From Bacteroidota bacterium (GTDB lineage Bacteria > Bacteroidota > Bacteroidia > NS11-12g > UBA955), in assembly GCA_008081305.1 (NCBI GenBank), contig VMCP01000150.1, positions 1 through 10,107 of the forward strand: a stretch of DNA of 10,107 nt, read 5' to 3'. Within the stretch, counting starts at the first letter, position 1. Each line of letters opens with the position of its first letter. Position numbers and translations under genes: made by a program. The notes beneath the pieces are model-generated. The model saw only the letters and a program-made list of their open reading frames with translations. It did no database searches and was not told where the DNA came from. This document shows positions 1 to 6,709 of the stretch, one piece after another.

Positions 1-1188
1 GGACAAATTACCATTTACGAGCCCGGTCTAGAAACAATTTTTAAAAGAAACCTAAGAGAAGGTAGATTGACCTTTACAACAAATCTTGAGGATGCCCTAA
101 AGGATAGTTTGGTGGTCTTCTTAGCATTACCTACACCTCCTGGTGAAGACGGTTCAGCAGATTTACGTTATGTTCTGGGTGTCGCAGAGGATTTAGGTAA
201 CATGATGACGGATTACAAGGTTATCGTTGATAAGAGTACGGTGCCTGTAGGTACAGCTGATAAAGTACATGCCGCAATTTCTAAGAATTACACGGGTGAT
301 TTTGATGTAGTATCAAATCCAGAGTTTCTTAGAGAAGGTGTAGCAGTGGATGATTTTATGAAGCCAGATCGAGTAGTGATTGGAGCTCAGTCAGATAAGG
401 CATTCGAAATCATGGATGAACTTTATGCGCCTTATGTTCGCCAAGGCAATCCTGTGATGCACATGGATACTCGAAGTGCGGAATTAACCAAATACGCAGC
501 GAATAGTTTCTTGGCTACAAAAATCTCATTCATGAATGAAATTGCGCGTTTATGTGAAAAGTTAGGCGCGGATGTAGACATGGTTAGAAAAGGGGTAGGA
601 AGTGATGATCGTATTGGAAAGCGTTTCTTATTCCCTGGAATTGGATATGGTGGAAGTTGTTTCCCTAAAGATGTTAAAGCATTGGTTCATAGTGCTTCAG
701 AAGTTGATTATGATTTCAAGATTTTGAAGGCAGTCGAAGATGTTAACGCAGAGCAGAAAAAGGCACTATTACCAAAAATCACAGAACACTATGCCAATTC
801 AATTCAAGGTAAAACAGTGGCACTTTGGGGATTGGCCTTTAAACCCAATACGGATGATATTCGTGAGGCTCCGGCATTGGAAATGATTGATGCCCTCACT
901 GATTTAGGTGCAACTGTTCAAGCCTATGACCCCGAAGCCATGCCAAACGTGAAAGCCGTGGTTGGAAATAAGGCTAATTTTATGGATTCGGCTTATGATG
1001 CACTAAACGGTGCAGACTTCTTGGTGATCGCCACCGAATGGCCTGAATTTAGAACACCCGATTTTGATAAAATATCCAATGCATTGAAAGATAATGTCAT
1101 CTTTGATGGAAGAAACTTATTTGAATTGGATGTAATACGTAAACATGGATTTACTTATTACAGCATCGGTAGATCAGAAATTAAATGA
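1..1188 (+). CDS. UDP-glucose 6-dehydrogenase, 5'-truncated by window edge
   Basis: Oxidises UDP-glucose to UDP-glucuronate with two NAD+, in the cytoplasm, supplying precursors for surface polysaccharide. The reading frame is open from base 1 (GQITIYEPGLE...), so the gene starts upstream; about 395 residues are visible and roughly 45 N-terminal residues, including the Rossmann GxGxxG, are missing compared with the usual ~440. An in-frame TTG at 67 is not a plausible start because conserved family sequence precedes it. Visible motifs, in fragment numbering: DKSTVPVGT at 77-85, SNPEFLREG at 105-113, ELTKYAAN at 161-168 (Lys164 and Asn168), and GYGGSCFPKD at 215-224 with catalytic Cys220 and Asp224. 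The C-terminal nucleotide-binding domain has WGLAFKPNTDDIREAP at about 276-291. The spacing of these residues matches the characterised streptococcal enzyme as I remember it. The stop overlaps the next start by ATGA, so translation is probably coupled. The symbol is left blank because ugd, udg and tuaD are all used. Confidence 0.95.
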   Translation, partial: GQITIYEPGLETIFKRNLREGRLTFTTNLEDALKDSLVVFLALPTPPGEDGSADLRYVLGVAEDLGNMMTDYKVIVDKSTVPVGTADKVHAAISKNYTGDFDVVSNPEFLREGVAVDDFMKPDRVVIGAQSDKAFEIMDELYAPYVRQGNPVMHMDTRSAELTKYAANSFLATKISFMNEIARLCEKLGADVDMVRKGVGSDDRIGKRFLFPGIGYGGSCFPKDVKALVHSASEVDYDFKILKAVEDVNAEQKKALLPKITEHYANSIQGKTVALWGLAFKPNTDDIREAPALEMIDALTDLGATVQAYDPEAMPNVKAVVGNKANFMDSAYDALNGADFLVIATEWPEFRTPDFDKISNALKDNVIFDGRNLFELDVIRKHGFTYYSIGRSEIK

Positions 1189-2168
1189 AGAAAGAAAGAG
1201 TTTTAATTACCGGAGCTGCTGGCTTTTTAGGGTCGCACCTTTGCGATAGATTTCTTAAAGAAGGATATCATGTTATCGGAATGGATAATTTGATTACTGG
1301 AGATCTACGAAATATTGAGCATTTATTTGGTCGGGAGGATTTTGAATTTCACCACCATGATGTAAGTAAATTTGTTCACGTACCAGGTGATCTTAAGTAT
1401 ATTCTTCATTTTGCTTCACCGGCGAGTCCTATTGATTACCTTAAGATTCCTATTCAAACCCTAAAAGTGGGTTCCTTGGGTATTCATAACCTGTTAGGGT
1501 TAGCAATGGCGAAGAACGCTCGTTTATTGATTGCTAGTACCAGTGAAGTTTATGGGGATCCAACGGTACACCCACAAACTGAAGATTACTGGGGAAATGT
1601 AAATCCAGTAGGACCTAGAGGAGTTTACGATGAGGCAAAACGTTTCCAAGAGGCGATGACAATGGCTTATCACACTTATCACGGTTTGGAGACAAGAATA
1701 GTCAGAATTTTCAATACCTACGGACCTAGAATGAGGTTGAATGATGGTAGAGTACTTCCAGCGTTTATGGGGCAAGCACTCAGAGGAGAGGATTTAACCG
1801 TTTTTGGTGACGGAAGTCAAACACGTAGTTTTTGCTATGTGGATGACTTGATTGAAGGGATATATCGCCTATTGCTAAGTGATTGTGTAGATCCAGTGAA
1901 CATAGGTAACCCAATGGAAATAACCATCAGGGAGTTTGCGGATGAAATTATCAAACTAACGGGTACCGATCAAAAGGTAATTGAAAAACCACTTCCAACA
2001 GACGATCCAAAGCAAAGGCAACCAAACATAGACAAAGCAAAAGAAGTATTAGGTTGGGAGCCACAATTCACCCGTGAAGAAGGGCTAAAAATCACATGGG
2101 AATACTTTAAATCCTTGCCCAAGGAGAGATTATACGAAGAATCACACCACAGAGATTTTAAATCCTAA
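1185..2168 (+). CDS. UDP-glucuronate decarboxylase (UDP-xylose synthase), SDR family
   Basis: NAD+-dependent extended short-chain dehydrogenase that oxidises UDP-glucuronate at C4, decarboxylates it and re-reduces the keto intermediate to UDP-xylose. The 327-residue protein begins with the Rossmann signature GAAGFLG (residues 10-16). The catalytic set is visible: STSE at 118-121, YDEAK at 148-152 (Tyr148, Lys152), RIFNTYGPRM at 174-183 and Arg278 in DDPKQRQPN. The Ser/Glu pair and the late Arg correspond to decarboxylase-specific residues known from ArnA and human UXS1, which favours a decarboxylase over a 4-epimerase or 4,6-dehydratase. FGDGSQTRSF (207-216) is the usual extended-SDR substrate loop. 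Its ATG lies inside the stop of the UDP-glucose dehydrogenase gene (ATGA at 1185-1188), so the enzyme making its substrate is co-translated. The TAA stop overlaps the stop of convergent rlmN. A related NDP-sugar epimerase activity cannot be fully excluded. Confidence 0.9.
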   Translation: MKKERVLITGAAGFLGSHLCDRFLKEGYHVIGMDNLITGDLRNIEHLFGREDFEFHHHDVSKFVHVPGDLKYILHFASPASPIDYLKIPIQTLKVGSLGIHNLLGLAMAKNARLLIASTSEVYGDPTVHPQTEDYWGNVNPVGPRGVYDEAKRFQEAMTMAYHTYHGLETRIVRIFNTYGPRMRLNDGRVLPAFMGQALRGEDLTVFGDGSQTRSFCYVDDLIEGIYRLLLSDCVDPVNIGNPMEITIREFADEIIKLTGTDQKVIEKPLPTDDPKQRQPNIDKAKEVLGWEPQFTREEGLKITWEYFKSLPKERLYEESHHRDFKS

Positions 2169-3196
2169 GCGGTTTTCAGTGCTAGCTGCCCACAAGCGGC
2201 GTCAATATCTTTACCTCGGCTACGTCTTACATTAACGATTAGTCGTTGTTTTTCAAGTGCCATAGCAAATTCATCTAACCGACCTGTAGGTTGAAAATTT
2301 GCAGTGCTAATAGGGTTGTATTCAATTAGGTTAATTTTAGAAGGAAACGATCGAGCAAATACGGCTAATGCTTTTTCTGCCTCTTTCGTGTCGTTTACAC
2401 CATTAATTACGGTGTATTCAAGGGTTGGTCGGATGTTTGTTTTATCAAACCAATAGTTCATGGCTTCCGATAAATCTTCCAAAGGATTGGTATCGTTAAT
2501 AGGCATGATTTCAGATCGTTTGGCATTGGTTGCGGCATGTAAACTAAGTGCAAGATTCGTTCTGAGACCATCATCAGCAAGTTTTTTAATCATTTTGGTA
2601 ATGCCAGCGGTGGATATGGTGATCCTACTTGGGCTCATACCAAGACCCGTTGGACTCGTGATGTGGTTTACGCTTTGTATGACTTCTTTATAGTTCAATA
2701 AAGGCTCTCCCATGCCCATATAAACTATGTTATCCAACGATTTTTGGCAATGCTCTTCCGAGAGTTGATTGATAAGTACAACTTGGTCAAAAATTTCAAA
2801 AGCTTTAAGGTTTCGTGTTCTAGGTAGGTATCCAGTTGCACAAAACGTACAACTCAAACTGCAACCAACCTGGCTGCTTATGCAAGCTGTTGTTCTCTTT
2901 TTAGTGGGGATCAAAACACCTTCAACACGGTTATCGTCCCACAATTTAAAAATTACTTTTATCGTGCCGTCTTTAGAATATTGAGCTTGATCTATCTGGG
3001 TAACCCTGAAAGTAAAGGCTTGCTTTAATTGATCTCTCAATTTCTTTGGGATATTCTGCATGGAGTCGAAATCACGTGCTTTTTTCTCCCAAAGCCATTG
3101 CCAAATCTGTTTTGCTCTAAATTTTGGTTCCTTAATCTCCAATAAAAAGGACTCCAATTCTAAAAGACTTATTTCGCGAATGTCTTTCGTACTCAT
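2165..3196 (-). CDS. rlmN: 23S rRNA (A2503-C2)/tRNA (A37-C2) methyltransferase RlmN
   Basis: Radical-SAM enzyme that methylates C2 of adenosine 2503 in 23S rRNA and, in species studied, A37 of some tRNAs. The 343-residue protein has the RlmN-type CxxxCxxC cluster motif (Cys112, Cys116, Cys119 in GCSLSCTFCATG), a GMGEP SAM-binding motif at 161-165, and the two extra catalytic cysteines: Cys105, seven residues before the cluster as in E. coli Cys118, and Cys335 in DAACGQLA, matching E. coli Cys355. The N-terminal region (about 1-70, with FRAKQIWQWLW) is the small RNA-binding domain. The related resistance enzyme Cfr shares this chemistry but targets C8; the chromosomal setting and overall sequence favour RlmN. 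Its ATG overlaps the der stop (ATGA on the minus strand), so it is probably translated from the der transcript. The TAG stop overlaps the stop of the convergent decarboxylase gene. Confidence 0.95.
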   Translation of the reverse strand: MSTKDIREISLLELESFLLEIKEPKFRAKQIWQWLWEKKARDFDSMQNIPKKLRDQLKQAFTFRVTQIDQAQYSKDGTIKVIFKLWDDNRVEGVLIPTKKRTTACISSQVGCSLSCTFCATGYLPRTRNLKAFEIFDQVVLINQLSEEHCQKSLDNIVYMGMGEPLLNYKEVIQSVNHITSPTGLGMSPSRITISTAGITKMIKKLADDGLRTNLALSLHAATNAKRSEIMPINDTNPLEDLSEAMNYWFDKTNIRPTLEYTVINGVNDTKEAEKALAVFARSFPSKINLIEYNPISTANFQPTGRLDEFAMALEKQRLIVNVRRSRGKDIDAACGQLALKTA

Positions 3197-4503
3197 TTCT
3201 TGCGATAATAAATGGTTATTGGAACACCACTAAAATTGTATTCTTCTCTAATTTTATTCTCTAAGAATCTCGTGTAACTATCGACCACGTATTGGGGGAG
3301 GTTACAGAAAAATGCGATCGCAATTCTTTTACTTGGAAGTTGATTTACAAACTTGATACGAACGAATTTTCCTTTTTTACTTGGTGGAGGAGTTGCTCCA
3401 ATGATGGGTAGTAAGTAGTCGTTGAGTTTCCTTGTAGGGATTCTTTGATTAAGGTTTTCGTAAACTTTAAGAATGGACTCTGTAGCTTGAAAGATTCTTT
3501 GTTTATTCAAGGCTGATATATACAAAACAGGTACGTCCACAAAAGGCGCAATTCTTGATTTAATATGCTCGGTATATTCTTTAGCAGTGTTGGTTTCTTT
3601 TTCAATTAAATCCCATTTGTTTACCAAAATAATGACCCCTTTACCCAGTCTGTGTGCCATCCAGAATAAATTAATGTCTTGAGACTCCATTCCATGTTGC
3701 GCATCAATGACAATAACTACGATGTCGGCGTTTTCTAGGGCACGTAAAGACCTCATCACTGAGTAAAACTCAATATTTTCTCTGACCTTGCTTTTTTTCC
3801 GAATTCCCGCGGTATCCACTAAGATCATTTCTTTACCAAATGCGTTGTACATGGTATCTATGCTATCTCGGGTGGTACCAGCAATTTCAGTGACGATGTT
3901 TCGGTCTTTTCCCAAAAGAGCATTTATCAGGCTACTTTTTCCAACATTAGGACGCCCAACAATCGCAATTCTTGGTAGTTCACTATCCTCATCGGTTTGA
4001 AGTGGGATTTCTTTTAAATGCTCAGTTACTTTATCCAAAAGTTCTCCGGTGCCCGATCCACTTGTGGCAGATACTTCATGGATTTCATCAAAACCTAAGG
4101 CATAAAAAGCAGGAGCTTCAAGCCTTAAGGTATCGTTATCGACTTTGTTTACACAGCAAACTACTTTCTTTTTGGAGCGATGGAGAAGTCTCGCGAATTC
4201 TTCATCTAAAGGGTTTATGTCGGATTGAACATCAACCATAAAAATCAGTACAGATGCCTCTTCAATTGCAATATGGACCTGTTCTCTAATGGCAGCTTCA
4301 AAGCGATCTTCAGATTCTGGAACGAACCCTCCTGTATCGATGACGGTAAATTCTTCTCCGTTCCAGTCGCTTCGACCATAATGTCGATCTCTTGTAACAC
4401 CGCTGTAGTCATCTACGATGGCTTTTCGTTCCCCTGTAAGTCGATTAAACAAGGTGCTTTTTCCTACGTTAGGCCTTCCGACGATGGCTACAATACGATT
4501 CAT
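3193..4503 (-). CDS. der: Ribosome-assembly GTPase Der (EngA)
   Basis: Essential tandem-domain GTPase that assists maturation of the 50S ribosomal subunit. Two G domains are visible: GRPNVGKS at 9-16 and again at 183-190, DTGG at 56-59 and DTAG at 230-233, NKVD at 119-122 and NKWD at 295-298, with GVTRD and GTTRD switch I threonines. A KH-like C-terminal domain (about 355-436) ends in FSGVPITIYYRKK, as usual for the family. I chose the ATG at 4503 (436 residues, MNRIVAIVGRPNVGKS), because Der proteins begin just before the first P loop; an in-frame ATG eight codons upstream (4527) would put the -7 promoter element inside the gene. That element, TATCTTTG, ends 4 bases before the chosen start, suggesting a leaderless mRNA. 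The stop overlaps the rlmN start by ATGA, making a two-gene large-subunit biogenesis operon. Confidence 0.96.
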   Translation of the reverse strand: MNRIVAIVGRPNVGKSTLFNRLTGERKAIVDDYSGVTRDRHYGRSDWNGEEFTVIDTGGFVPESEDRFEAAIREQVHIAIEEASVLIFMVDVQSDINPLDEEFARLLHRSKKKVVCCVNKVDNDTLRLEAPAFYALGFDEIHEVSATSGSGTGELLDKVTEHLKEIPLQTDEDSELPRIAIVGRPNVGKSSLINALLGKDRNIVTEIAGTTRDSIDTMYNAFGKEMILVDTAGIRKKSKVRENIEFYSVMRSLRALENADIVVIVIDAQHGMESQDINLFWMAHRLGKGVIILVNKWDLIEKETNTAKEYTEHIKSRIAPFVDVPVLYISALNKQRIFQATESILKVYENLNQRIPTRKLNDYLLPIIGATPPPSKKGKFVRIKFVNQLPSKRIAIAFFCNLPQYVVDSYTRFLENKIREEYNFSGVPITIYYRKK

Positions 4504-4507
4504 CCTA

Positions 4508-4515
4508 CAAAGATA
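4508..4515 (-). promoter_or_regulatory. -7 promoter element TATCTTTG of der-rlmN
   Basis: Read on the minus strand this is TATCTTTG, an exact match to the Bacteroidota primary-sigma -7 element TAnnTTTG. Only four bases (TAGG) separate it from the der ATG, so transcription should begin at or within a few bases of the start codon. I find no TTG at the normal -33 distance. The match is seen directly; promoter activity is inferred. Confidence 0.6.
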
Positions 4516-4657
4516 AGCATAATGCAAGCACCCTTTAGTATCCTATAAGTACAGAGGTTGTTAGGTCTGTGTTTTGTAAAAAGTATTAAGTCTTGTTTTT
4601 AGTAATCTGAGGACTAATTAATTATCTTTCCGCTTGTAATTTGTGCTTTCGTATTGA

Positions 4658-6226
4658 ATGTCAAAAACCCCTAAAAAAGTTCTGGTAATTGGAGGTGGGC
4701 CTGCAGGTTTGGTAGCAGCGCATACGCTTTGTTCACGCGCTCAAGATAATGAGGAGTTTAATGTGACAATTTTGGAAGCATCTTCTTATGTTGGAGGCCT
4801 ATCGCGAACACATAATTATAAAGGCAACCGTATGGATATCGGTGGTCATAGGTTTTTTTCCAAGAGCGATATTGTTATGGATTGGTGGCAATCAATTCTG
4901 CCAGTAGAGCAATCCCAAGAAGAGGAAGTAGAAATCAGCTACCAAGGAAAGAAAAGATCGATTAACACTTTTACTGACCTTCAGTCTAAAAATCAGGGTC
5001 GTGTGATGCTGATTCGCAATCGACTATCACGCATTTATTATCTCAGAAATTTTTTCTCCTATCCAATCAAGCTTTCTATCGATACGCTAAAAAAATTGGG
5101 TATGATAAACCTGATAAGAATAGGGTTTTCTTATCTGTACATTAGAATTTTTCCAAGGAAACAAGAGAGCACATTGGAAGATTTTCTCATTAATCGCTTT
5201 GGAAAGGCGCTGTACAGCATGTTTTTCAAGGATTATACCGAGAAAGTTTGGGGCGTACCGTGTGGTGATATTTCCGCCGAATGGGGTGCTCAACGCATAA
5301 AGGGCTTAAGTATAACTGAAGCCATAAAGCATGCCCTTCGTTCCAAAAAAAGTGTTAAAATCTCAGAGGATATCAAGCAAAAAAATACCGAAACCAGTTT
5401 GATCGAAAAGTTCTTGTATCCAAGGTTGGGTCCTGGTATGATGTGGGAAACTGTATCTGAACAAATTCAGGAAATGGGCGGCGAAATTATATATGAAACA
5501 GAAGTGGTTGGATTTGAATTAAATGAATCTAAAATAAGTACAGTCAGGGTAAGTCATAATGGACAAATAAAGGAGTATCAGGCCGATTATGTAATTAGCT
5601 CCATGCCCATTAAGAATTTAGTGAACGGTATCAAACCTGCAGTCCCTAGCCATATTTCGAAGATTGCAAACGGATTGGTTTATCGTGATTTTATAACCGT
5701 TGGGTTATTAATCAACCAATTTAAAGGCGGTCTAGATTTAAAAGATAATTGGGTGTATATCCAAGAAAAAGACGTAAAAATTGGGCGTTTGCAAATATTC
5801 AATAACTGGAGTCCAGATCTTGTATCAAATGCAAATAATATATGGTTAGGCTTAGAGTATTTTTGTCAGGAGGGGGATGAATTATGGAAATTAGACTCGG
5901 AGGAAATGCTATCATTTGCCATTCAAGAAATGGTCAAATTAGATTTGATTATTAAGGAAGACGTATTGGACGGAACCGTTTTGAAAGTTCCAAAAACGTA
6001 TCCTGCATATTTTGGTTCATATGGAGAATTTGATGTTTTAAGAGCTCATTTGGATAGGTTGGAAAATCTATTCCTTATTGGGAGAAATGGCATGCATCGA
6101 TACAATAATCAAGACCATAGTATGCTGACGGGTATGATGGCTGCTGAACAAATCTTATCGGGAAATGTTGACAAGGAGATGATTTGGAGTATTAATACGG
6201 AAATGGAGTATCACGAAGAAAAATGA
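4658..6226 (+). CDS. FAD-dependent oxidoreductase, protoporphyrinogen oxidase/UDP-galactopyranose mutase-like
   Basis: A 522-residue flavoprotein; exact substrate unknown. The N-terminus carries the dinucleotide-binding fold, GGGPAG (GxGxxG at residues 12-17), ending in an acidic residue, Glu40, that should bind the FAD ribose. Next come VGGLSRT (45-51) and IGGHRFFSKS (61-70), typical of the amine-oxidase/HemY/UDP-galactopyranose-mutase superfamily. FKDYTEKVWG (190-199), YPRLGPGMMWE (254-264) and a C-terminal FAD motif, FLIGRNGMHRYNNQDHSM (472-489), match a bacterial subgroup that I know mostly from polysaccharide gene clusters. There is no signal peptide or clear TM segment, so it is probably cytoplasmic. 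Its length exceeds that of classic UDP-galactopyranose mutases (about 370-400), so mutase activity should not be assumed. A role in heme synthesis is possible but less likely. It follows a 154-base divergent gap shared with der and overlaps folA by ATGA. Confidence 0.8.
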   Translation: MSKTPKKVLVIGGGPAGLVAAHTLCSRAQDNEEFNVTILEASSYVGGLSRTHNYKGNRMDIGGHRFFSKSDIVMDWWQSILPVEQSQEEEVEISYQGKKRSINTFTDLQSKNQGRVMLIRNRLSRIYYLRNFFSYPIKLSIDTLKKLGMINLIRIGFSYLYIRIFPRKQESTLEDFLINRFGKALYSMFFKDYTEKVWGVPCGDISAEWGAQRIKGLSITEAIKHALRSKKSVKISEDIKQKNTETSLIEKFLYPRLGPGMMWETVSEQIQEMGGEIIYETEVVGFELNESKISTVRVSHNGQIKEYQADYVISSMPIKNLVNGIKPAVPSHISKIANGLVYRDFITVGLLINQFKGGLDLKDNWVYIQEKDVKIGRLQIFNNWSPDLVSNANNIWLGLEYFCQEGDELWKLDSEEMLSFAIQEMVKLDLIIKEDVLDGTVLKVPKTYPAYFGSYGEFDVLRAHLDRLENLFLIGRNGMHRYNNQDHSMLTGMMAAEQILSGNVDKEMIWSINTEMEYHEEK

Positions 6227-6708
6227 AGATTTCAATGATTGCCGCAATAGGCGAAAATGCAGAAATAGGAAGGAATAATGATTTACTATGGCGTTTACCA
6301 GATGATTTTAAATGGTTCATAAAACATACGAAGGGTAAAACGGTTATCATGGGAAGAAACACCATGAATAGTCTGGGTAAACCATTAAAGAACCGAGTGA
6401 ATGTTGTACTAAGTTCTAAAAACGAGGACATTATCCCAGGATTTGAGTATTACGCTACATTGGAAGAAGCGTTAAAAGGGTTACAAAAACAAGAGGAGGT
6501 GATGATCATTGGTGGCGGAAAACTCTATGAATACGCATTGCCTATGAGTCATCGACTGTATATCACACACGTTGATAAATCTTTCGGTGATGCAGATACC
6601 TTTTTCCCAAAAATCACAAAGGATTGGAATGTTACCTATGAGGAGTTTCACGCAGTTGATGAAACCCACAAACTGAGCTTTACGTTTAAAGTTTACGAGC
6701 GAAATTAA
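6223..6708 (+). CDS. folA: Dihydrofolate reductase
   Basis: Reduces dihydrofolate to tetrahydrofolate with NADPH, in the cytoplasm; target of trimethoprim. The 161-residue length is standard. Visible motifs: MIAAIGENAEIG at 5-16 for the Met20-loop region, Trp23 and LPDDFKWF at 25-32, where Asp28 matches the catalytic E. coli Asp27, GRNTMNSLGKPL at 44-55 for NADPH phosphate binding, IIGGGKLYE at 95-103 (the Gly-Gly pair), and YITHVD at 113-118 with the conserved Thr115. The ATG lies within the stop of the FAD oxidoreductase gene (ATGA), so its expression probably depends on that gene. thyA, a frequent partner of folA, is not in the window. The stop is one base from the stop of the convergent methyltransferase gene. 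No residue hinting at a resistance-type enzyme stands out. Confidence 0.95.
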   Translation: MKISMIAAIGENAEIGRNNDLLWRLPDDFKWFIKHTKGKTVIMGRNTMNSLGKPLKNRVNVVLSSKNEDIIPGFEYYATLEEALKGLQKQEEVMIIGGGKLYEYALPMSHRLYITHVDKSFGDADTFFPKITKDWNVTYEEFHAVDETHKLSFTFKVYERN

Positions 6709-6709
6709 A

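Noticed and set aside
67..1188. A TTG at 67 as the start of the UDP-glucose dehydrogenase gene
   Set aside because: The 22 codons before it are in frame and carry conserved family sequence (YEPGLE, REGR), so the gene enters from outside the window.
1367..1374. TAAATTTG inside the decarboxylase gene as a promoter
   Set aside because: It matches TAnnTTTG but is deep inside a conserved coding region with no gene start downstream; it shows the chance background of the motif.
2165..3196. Possibility that the radical-SAM methyltransferase is the antibiotic-resistance enzyme Cfr
   Set aside because: The overall sequence, the operon with der and the chromosomal setting fit RlmN, and there is no mobile element nearby.
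4504..4527. An ATG at 4527 extending Der by eight residues
   Set aside because: The -7 promoter element lies within the extension, and Der proteins normally begin just before the first P loop.
4225..4548. A 107-codon open frame opposite the start of der, and several shorter open frames opposite der and rlmN
   Set aside because: They lie antisense to strongly conserved genes, show no recognisable domain, and are best explained as by-products of the real coding frames.
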